A DNA stretch of 64,000 nucleotides. Source: Lolium rigidum (lineage: Eukaryota; Streptophyta; Magnoliopsida; Poales; Poaceae). Location: positions 251,984,510 through 252,048,509 of the forward strand of contig NC_061512.1 in NCBI RefSeq assembly GCF_022539505.1. The letters run 5' to 3'. Below, piece after piece: positions 57,157-64,000 of this stretch. The position numbers and the translations under genes are program-made. How positions within the stretch are numbered: position 1 is the first letter of the stretch; every line of letters begins with the position of its first letter. The notes under the pieces are model-generated. The model worked only from the letters and a program-made list of their open reading frames with translations, was not told the origin of the DNA and did no database searches.

Positions 57157-57880
57157 GAATCTTAAGTGCTATCGCCTGCAAGAGAGGAATGTCACACATG
57201 GGAGCTATGCCTTGCACCATTTGGTGAATCACACCTTCCACCACACTTTCACACATATCCTAGGTCCACATGCGAGTTTTGGTGGCATTCCGGTGCTCCG
57301 GCAGTCATTCCCCCCCCCCCGAAAATGGCGGTCTACGTGCCTCGGGGGTCTACCCCCTAGATTTCACCGCGCGAGGTTCCACCAACATACTTTTTGATAG
57401 GTTTAGTTTTGATTAGGCCATATACACATGGAAAGCTAGGTTTGGCACACTTTGGCCCATTATAGGCACCGGTATACCCGCAGAGGGACACTTCAGCCTA
57501 CAAGTCGAGGAATCTTCCAAGTGTTATCGCCTGAAAGAGAGGAATGCCACACATGGGAGCTATGCCTTGCACCATTTGGTGAATCACACCTTCCACCACA
57601 CTTTCACACATATCCTAGGTCCACATGCAAGTTTTGGTGGCATTCCGGTGCTCCGGCGGTCATTCGCCCCCGAAAACGGCGGTATGCGTGCCTCGGGGGG
57701 TCTACCCCCTAGATTTCACCGCGCGAGGTTCCACCAACGTACTTTTTGATAGGTTTAGTTTTGATTAGGCCATATACACATGGAAAGCTAGGTTTGGCAC
57801 ACTTTGGCACATTATAGCCACCGGTATACCCGCAGCGGGACACTTCAGCCTACAAGTCGAGGAATCTTCCAAGTGTTCTG
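57157..57880. repeat. 353-bp tandem repeat in UGT intron
   Basis: GAATCTT plus about 350 bp is repeated at 57157 and 57510, with a third start at 57862 that ends after about 20 bp. Units are over 90% similar by eye. No motif links them to a known family. Confidence 0.85.
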
Positions 57881-58877
57881 CCGTCATCGCGATAACCTAG
57901 GCCCAATATATTTAAAATTTTCAAAAACTTGAAAGGGGCGTTTTTCATTCAAGTTTGTACATAGTTTGCGGAATTTAAACTAAAACATAAAAAACCTAAC
58001 TATTGGCAAGGCACTATAGTCGACGATGTCCATGCCACCGCCGCCGCCGGCGTAGTCATAGCCCTAATCAAATGATTCTGCTCGATGCATTGGATCATGT
58101 TCAAGTTCCTCCGCAATGGAAAAAAGGAAATCTCGTCGTTGAAGCTAGCTTCCTTGCCCTCTGCCTTGGCATTTGGCGCAGGAGTTTGCATCGGTGCAGG
58201 TGCCCCCACCATGAGGTCAATGATGGCTGTCTGACGATGACTACCATTCCATGAACCGATCTTCAGCCAACGGGACACCGTTGAACAAGAGACCCAGTAG
58301 CGGTGCCTGCCTGACGCGTGTTTGGGGTCATTTGACGCGCGGTACGCCGCCTAGAGATCTTACTCAAGCTCCCAGCATTCCTTCTCCCTCTTCGGCGGTG
58401 GCGGTGGGACGGTCTTCTCCTTCTTTGGGCGTTGGAGGAAAATCCTCCCGTGCGGTGGCGAGTAGAGCTCCTGCTTCTTCGGCCAGTGAATGGTATCCTA
58501 CGCCGAGGAGTAGGCCAAGGTCAAGTGCTCGCGGATAATGACCCCGTGGTGCGACGAGGCGTGGGCATGGGCGCCGGGTTCAGCGACGATCATTGCCGTG
58601 GAGTCGAACCCGACGATCAAGATCGTGATGTCGACTGTGATGGTGAGGGGAAGACCCAAATGCGCGGCAGACGACGATTGGGATGTACAACAAGGTACCG
58701 TGCATGGCAACCGTATTGTCGATGTCTCGCCCGTGCCACCATGGCCGCTGGCTGAGGCGATTGAAGCGGCCGACATAGGGGTTCAACAAGCGTTGAGCTC
58801 CGGCTCTCCCGCTTGTGCTGGAATAGGGCCAGATACTCACACAGAGACACAAAAAATGATTCTCATAGTTACTTCCT
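57881..58877. other. Unclassified intron DNA
   Basis: Moderately GC-rich sequence with fragmentary ORFs on both strands (for example 58000-58278 minus, 58538-58882 plus). None has a recognised domain; perhaps decayed transposon or gene fragments. Confidence 0.35.
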
Positions 58878-59738
58878 TTTGAGGGGAGGTACGTCTACGT
58901 TGGTGGGGTGTGGTTCCCATGAAGGCCAAACCAACGCCACAAATGCGTCACCCTATTCTCCGGTGAGTAATGCCATGAAGACCTAGCTCACTTGTCTACT
59001 AAGGTATTTCCTCAAGGCAGAAACCAGGCCTTTTACAAGATTCTTGGGGAACGCATCCACATCCGAATTGGAGGCTCACAAGGCGGTTACAACACAATAG
59101 CAAGTTATCAAAGAAGTAAAGAACAACTAGGTTTTCCAAAGAAACAATAGCAAAAGGGGTCCTCAAGTGAATGAGCGGGAAATGCAAATCTCTTTGGTGA
59201 AGATGTAGATTGGGGTCTTCTCCTTCGATTCTCCAAAGATCAAGAGCTTTAGTTGGTTGAGGGAGGATATCAAGTGATTCTTGTGGCTCAACTAGGTATG
59301 GTGTTCTTGAGGAGGATGAGCAACTCTAGCTTGAGGATGTAGTGGGGTATATATAACCCTTGAAGAAATCTAGCCGTTGGGAAAATTTGGGGCCGGATAA
59401 TCCGGTTTGTCGAAATACCCCCTCCCCCCCCCCCCCCCCAAAATAATCCAGCCAAATCGGGGGATAATCCGGCCCGAATTCTCCGGCCTGGGAAAATTGC
59501 TAGCACTCCATTTTCAGTCCATAGTCGAAAATTGGGGCCGAATTATTTGAATAATCTGACCCGGATTATCCGGCCTGTGAAATTTCAGCCACTTCCTCTT
59601 TTCAGCATGTATCATTGAGTATGTGTCATATATTATGTTTAAGAGCCTAATCTTCCTGCACTACTGAACACACATTAAGATATCACTGATGTTATCATCA
59701 AACACACCAAACCATAACGGTAGAGAGATGTTCTTTCA
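58878..59738 (-). mobile_element. Related Copia LTR fragment in UGT intron
   Basis: Aligns to the Copia LTR from about 42085 to its right end: AGGTACGTCTACGTT, GGCCAAACCAAC, TTCTCCGGTGAG, AAACCAGGCCTTTTAC, ending GATGTTCTTTCA. About 250 bp at the other end are missing. It has a TATA box (minus strand, 59345-59358) and CCGGATAATCCGG-type palindromes (59393-59405, about 59459-59475, 59561-59574) in place of CCGGAAGTTCCGG. Confidence 0.8.
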
Positions 59739-60687
59739 GGAGGTATGGTTACGTTTGCAGTGAGGATGTGAAGGGATAGAGTGAACACAGAGGAGGTGAA
59801 TAAAACGAAGGATACAGTGTGTGCATTGATTGCATCGAGGAACTCTGGTGTCGCCGATGGCCATCGACGTTGTGGTCTATCATTCTGCCCGACTCCTCGG
59901 GAACCGGTGATTTCTTTGAAAACACCGATCGAACTCTCGAGGCGGTCATTAAAAAGCTAAAAATCTGAGTATCCACTCTCTGTCGTTGCCAGGACAGCCC
60001 CACCGACACAATCCAACATGCCGCAGATCGTCAGCGCCCACCCAGCCAGCACATCTTCCTAAGGGCCAACATGGGAGTGCCGGCTATTTTATTGGGCTCG
60101 GGACACCCCGGCGCGAGCCTAGAACTCACCGATCCTACAATAGGCCTATGGGGATCGCTATCAGGCGACCGGTAAAGATGCTCTTATGAAAGGAAATGGG
60201 TTTCATTTGAAACTATCAAGGTGAACGGCTTTTGTTCCGTGTATATCCCACCATTCAGCACATATTAGCACATCGACGGATTTTATTTTTTTTGCATTCG
60301 GCTATCGTATTCTAGTACTTTCTCTAATTATGTTGTACATGAATTTGATATTTACTGTTGAATTCGAAAGAACCATATTTATCCATATTGGATTAGCAAC
60401 CGGTTCAAATATCTGTATTTGTAGATGATATCATTTAAACAAACGTAGAAAAGATTCGTTTCATCAAAAAAAATTAAAGTATGAAACATTCAACATGATG
60501 GTGCCCAATAGAACTCCATAAAACTAGGTAGGAAAAATTGTGACTATAAATTGAACTCTAAGATGTATCAAGTTTGAAAGAAAGTTCAACAAATTATTTC
60601 AAAGAAAATTTTCATCAACTTCCACAAAGTTTCAAATGTCAATTTTACAAAATTATTAAATATATTCAATACTGGGTTCATTTTGTA
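59739..60687. other. Unclassified intron DNA
   Basis: AT-rich sequence after a short mixed stretch; no ORF, repeat or motif I can support. Confidence 0.4.
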
Positions 60688-60946
60688 CTCCCTCTTTGCC
60701 ATAATATAGTGCCCATTGGTTTCCATGAAAGTTAAGTGGTACTAATTTTAACCAAATTTATTGAGAAAAATATTTATATCAACAATACCAAATATATACC
60801 TTATTAAAGTATACTTCATGATGTTTCTAGTGGTATTGATTTGATATTCTAGATATTAGTATTTACTTACATAAACTTGGTCAAAGTTTATATTTTTTGG
60901 ACCTTGAAAAAAATCTAATATTCACTATATTTTGGCACAGAGAGAA
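60688..60946. mobile_element. Stowaway MITE in UGT intron
   Basis: Ends CTCCCTCTTTGCCATAATATAG and its near-complement CACTATATTTTGGCACAGAGAGAA, flanked by TA on both sides (60686-60687, 60947-60948). About 260 bp, non-coding. Confidence 0.8.
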
Positions 60947-61206
60947 TACCTCCCTTCATTAGGAAGTCAAATATTCAAACGGTTCACTAGTTTATAAAAG
61001 CTATAAAATTTCAAATTTAAAAATTGGATATAAAAAATATCAGGAGAGAAAATCTGACCTAGGGAGTGATCTAACCCACACAGAATCTACAAAATAGAAA
61101 ATCAGAGAGAAGGTGTGTCATGCATGAGATATGAACCGAACAAAGTCATTTCTCAACTCTTTAATCAGTGCGCGGTACTAATTTCTAATGCAACGGGGGG
61201 GTGCAG

Positions 61207-61926
61207 GAGGCGGCGTACATGGCGTCGGCGTGGCGCGCGAAGACAATCGGTCCAACGGTGCCGGCCTCCTACGTCCGCGATGACCGGCTCCCATCGGACA
61301 CCAAGTACGGCTTCCACCTCTTCGAGCTCACCGCCGCGCCCTGCATCTCCTGGCTGTCCACCCACCCGCCCCGCTCCGTTGTGTTCGCCTCCTTCGGCAG
61401 CCTCTCGGACCTGGACCCAGCGGAGATGCGCGACCTCCTCGACGCCGGACACCCGTTTCTCTGGGCTGTACGGTCCTCCGAGTCGATGAAGCTCCCCGCC
61501 GGCTATGCCGATGCCGTCGCGCCGTGTGGCGGGATGGTGGTGTCGTGGTGCCCGCAGCTGGAGGTTCTAGCCCACCCGGCCGTGGGGTGCTTCCTCACGC
61601 ACTGCGGGTGGAACTCGACATCGGAGGCGCTGGTCACCGGCGTGCCGATGGTGGCGCTGCCGCAGTGGACGGACCAGCCGATGAACGCCAAGTACGTGGA
61701 GGCCGTGTGGAAGGTAGGCGTCCGGGTGCGTCCGAAGGCCGAGGACGGGCTCGCGTGGAGGGAGGAAGTGACGAGCGGCATCCAAAAGGTGATGGCCGGC
61801 GAGAGGAGCGGCGAGTACAGGAGGAACGCTGCCGCGTGGGCGGAGAAGGCCAGGGCGGCCAGCAGGAAGGGTGGGAGCTCCGACCGGAACATCGCCGAGT
61901 TCGTTGCCAAGTATTCGTCCCAGTGA
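61207..61926 (+). CDS. UGT exon 2 with PSPG box
   Basis: Follows an AG acceptor (61206) in phase 0 and continues EAAYMASAWRAKTIGPTVP. The C-terminal sugar-nucleotide domain is complete. VVFASFGSLSDLD is the loop before the donor site. The 44-residue PSPG box spans 61546-61677, from WCPQLEVLAHPAVGCF through HCGWNSTSEAL to PQWTDQ; its first Trp, HCGWNS and final Gln are all present, the last favouring UDP-glucose. The stop is at 61924. No frameshift is seen. Confidence 0.92.
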   Translation, partial: EAAYMASAWRAKTIGPTVPASYVRDDRLPSDTKYGFHLFELTAAPCISWLSTHPPRSVVFASFGSLSDLDPAEMRDLLDAGHPFLWAVRSSESMKLPAGYADAVAPCGGMVVSWCPQLEVLAHPAVGCFLTHCGWNSTSEALVTGVPMVALPQWTDQPMNAKYVEAVWKVGVRVRPKAEDGLAWREEVTSGIQKVMAGERSGEYRRNAAAWAEKARAASRKGGSSDRNIAEFVAKYSSQ

Positions 61927-62101
61927 TTGGCCTATAGATCGAAGTCATGGAATGAACTGTATGTGCATGTACTTACTGGCGACATTGCGTCTAGACACCA
62001 TTATGATGAAGAATTGTTGGTACTCTACTTTGCTATTGTCGATTTTGTGTGGAGTATTCTAGGTTTCGTTTTATACTGGTCGCAGTCAACTAGCGAGGAA
62101 G

Positions 62102-63193
62102 GAAAGAAGTTCAAATAACCCCCCTAAGTATTTGGGTTGGGACTCTAACCCCCCCTAAGTTTAGATTGGGGCATTTAACCCCCCTATGTATCAAATACCA
62201 GACAATTTACCCCCTTGGCTGTTTTGGTAGTTGTTTTGGTCCACGTGGCAGGTGGTTTTAGCCACGCTCGAACTCTGCTTTGGCATCAGCCACAGCACGT
62301 TGACGATGGTGGCGTCGGGGAGCGCACATCGCGGACGGCGTGGAGCACCTTCAGGTAGAACAGCTCCGCCATCAGCTCCGCCCTACGAAGGAAGCAACTG
62401 CCCGTTGCCCGCCGACGGCCAGTACTTGGGCAAACCAAACAGTCGACTGTCTGACGATTTTGCAAACAATTTGCTATAGATCACACGGAGGGCTGATTTC
62501 TGTGCTACTAATAGGGAGGCCGAAGACCTCACATCACATCTAATTTGATTAGGTGACGGACAGCAATTCGATTCGAATCTGACCAGAAAAGGGACTCATC
62601 AATAATCTAAATTGAATTTTATTTCTGCAAGAATTTCGAGTTCCTATCTGAAAAGGGAGCACTGACCCGGCAAGGAACAGCAGGCCGGGCGGCGGATCCA
62701 ACAAGGGGATGATTCTGCTCTGCAGCGAGGGGCAGGTCCGATCTAGAACCTGTGCATTGCGGGCATGAGGCTGGTAGCGACGGCAGCGAGAGCTGGGGGC
62801 AGGAGCGGCGGCGACGAGAGCTGGGAGCCTGGGAGCGCTGACTAGTGAAAACAGGGCTCGAGGTCGACGGGAGGAACAAGTCCAACTATTCGTGTGAAAG
62901 GCGGCGCGGAGCACGTCGAGGACGATGGCGACCTTGGCGTCGAGGTCGCGGAAGCAAGCGGCGAGGTGCGGCCCAGAGCATCGCCCACGCCCGGCTGCCG
63001 GCCGGCGTAGAGCTCCCGGAAGCACAGGTCGGCTGAAACCACTTGCCACGTGGACCAAAACAGCTATGAAAACAACCAAAGGGGTAAATTGACTGGTATT
63101 TGATACATAGGGGGGGTAAAATGCCCCAATCTAAACTTAGGGGGGGTTAGCATCCCAACCTCAATACTTAAGGGGGTTATCTGGACTTCTTTC
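62102..63193. mobile_element. Mutator-like element (possible Pack-MULE)
   Basis: 1.09 kb with long imperfect terminal inverted repeats (about 62102-62262 and 63027-63193) and a perfect 9-bp target duplication GCGAGGAAG (62093-62101 and 63194-63202). It encodes no transposase. The GC-rich interior has minus-strand ORFs (for example 62549-63079) that may be captured gene pieces, but I could not identify the source. It lies 175 bp downstream of the UGT stop. Confidence 0.85.
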
Positions 63194-63202
63194 GCGAGGA
63201 AG

Positions 63203-63650
63203 AGGACGAAAAAGTGACGCGATAGGTTAGATGGGCCCGTGGGTTGAATGGACGTACCATGCAAATATTACTGGGCTATAGTGGCCTACGGAAACAAACC
63301 CGACCATGTGAATGGGCTAAACATCCATGGTGGGGCTAGCGAGATTTATATTCTTTCGATTGAGTGTTTTTATTCTTTTGATGTGTTGTTGTTTCTATTT
63401 TGTTGTGCTAACATTCGTCTATCGAAGATTTCGGAGCTTCAAGAAGTCAATGTTCTCAAACAGACCGTTGACATCGAATTCTATTTTCACTGTGTTCCTT
63501 GTGGATCAAGAAGAGAATACCGGTAAAAGAAAATGGTGTTGGCCTAGCAGAAACTGCTCCTTTTGATAGAAGGTGCGTAACACAAAGTCAGATTTTGATT
63601 AAAAATTAATATGCACTACATTTTGGCAAAAAGATAATACAATTTTAAAT
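63203..63650. other. No gene identified
   Basis: Short ORFs only, without recognisable motifs. Confidence 0.4.
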
Positions 63651-64000
63651 ATCATATAAAACATTGTCTGAACATTTCTGACGCCGCCGAGTTTAGGGCG
63701 TCGGCGGAGTCCTTCCTCAGATCGCGCAGCAGGCTCTTGGCTCCCGCCCTTCCCATGGCACCGGGACCCTCTGCGTGTTGAGGTGCCAGCCCGAGGGGAG
63801 GCTGATGTCTGGCCAAGGAGCCACTGTCCTTGTCTCCCAATGCGTGCACACCGCCGCGTCCATGAGGACATACTGGTGGTTGCGGTCGTGATGAGTAGAT
63901 GATTTATCCCGCACGTGTAGATGCAGTAGTGAACGGCGGCGGTCACCTCTGCGTGTGAGGACCCCGCCCTGTGGTCGTGCATGTCCTTCTTCCATGGCCA
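63651..64000 (-). pseudogene. Possible CACTA-associated coding fragment
   Basis: The minus strand contains MDAAVCTHWETRTVAPWPD followed by SLPSGWHLNTQRVPVPWEG, then in another frame SLLRDLRKDSADALNS. The GW-x-L...VPVP pattern recalls the ORF at 37.1 kb. It is frame-broken and cut by the window edge; identity uncertain. Confidence 0.3.

Larger units (their letters stand above)
32206..61926 (+). pseudogene. UDP-glycosyltransferase (UGT74-like) gene disrupted by CACTA
   Basis: A two-exon family-1 UGT, which would transfer glucose from UDP-glucose to a small cytosolic acceptor such as a phenolic or benzoate-type acid; the acceptor cannot be read from sequence. Exon 1 is 32206-32284 plus 55766-56376, with the TE between; exon 2 is 61207-61926. 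Removing the element and one copy of the ACC duplication gives about 469 codons, the normal family length, with no stop or frameshift. The intron is phase 0 with GT (56377) and AG (61206) and is 4.8 kb long because of further insertions. The insertion follows codon 26, just before the PSQGH motif carrying the catalytic His. The PSPG box is intact. UGT74 is inferred from the LLPYPSQGH, LEPQEA and PSPG segments; confidence in subfamily is moderate. Confidence 0.85.

Noticed and set aside
61524..61937. Alternative-frame ORFs over UGT exon 2
   Set aside because: Shadows of a GC-rich true coding exon whose PSPG motif fixes the frame.

Overview
The window is nuclear DNA from a large-genome grass, most likely a Pooideae cereal or forage grass (wheat/barley/oat/ryegrass type); I cannot fix the species. 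The evidence is nested LTR retrotransposons whose ends read TGATACGTCTC and whose primer-binding site matches tRNA-Asp, a CACTA transposon with ACCGGT-type subterminal repeats, Tourist, Stowaway and Mutator elements, and one GC-rich host gene typical of grasses. I saw no tRNA, rRNA or CRISPR array. A 100-base run of N marks an assembly gap.

Layout. 1-1.2 kb: remnant of a PIF/Harbinger-type transposase. 1.3-10.3 kb: two Gypsy-type elements of one family in opposite orientation (A plus, B minus), both gag-protease only. 10.8-18.95 kb: an old LTR (E) interrupted by a complete non-autonomous Gypsy element C (TSD CTCTC). 18.95-29.4 kb: a second Harbinger-type transposase remnant split by a poly(A) retroposon (13-bp TSD), itself split by solo LTR F, itself split by complete element D (TSD GTCCC). 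29.4-32.2 kb: AT-rich DNA with Tourist and Stowaway MITEs. 32.2-61.9 kb: one UDP-glycosyltransferase (UGT74-like) gene. Its first exon is interrupted after codon 26 by a 23.5-kb CACTA element carrying a TNP2 transposase, captured gene pieces and a DUF8039/Ulp1-protease gene. That last gene is interrupted by an 11.9-kb Copia element (TSD GTTGA). The UGT intron holds a small CACTA end, a 353-bp tandem repeat, a Copia LTR fragment and a Stowaway MITE. 62.1-63.2 kb: a Mutator-like element with 9-bp TSD, followed by a possible gene fragment.

The only convincing host gene is the UGT. Apart from the transposon its coding sequence looks intact (about 469 codons) and includes a complete PSPG box. The CACTA end supplies an in-frame ATG just upstream of the catalytic histidine.

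The least familiar structures are: (1) arrays of a 13-bp palindrome placed upstream of TATA boxes in the Copia LTRs and again upstream of an extra ORF inside that element, with a sequence-switched version in a related LTR; (2) elements C and D, which have no gag-pol but share an acidic, internally repeated ORF with a hydrophobic tail, duplicated primer-binding sites and internal polypurine-tract copies next to a hairpin; (3) recurrent one-base indels at CTG/CAG trinucleotides across the older transposons, which may be methylation-linked consensus errors.
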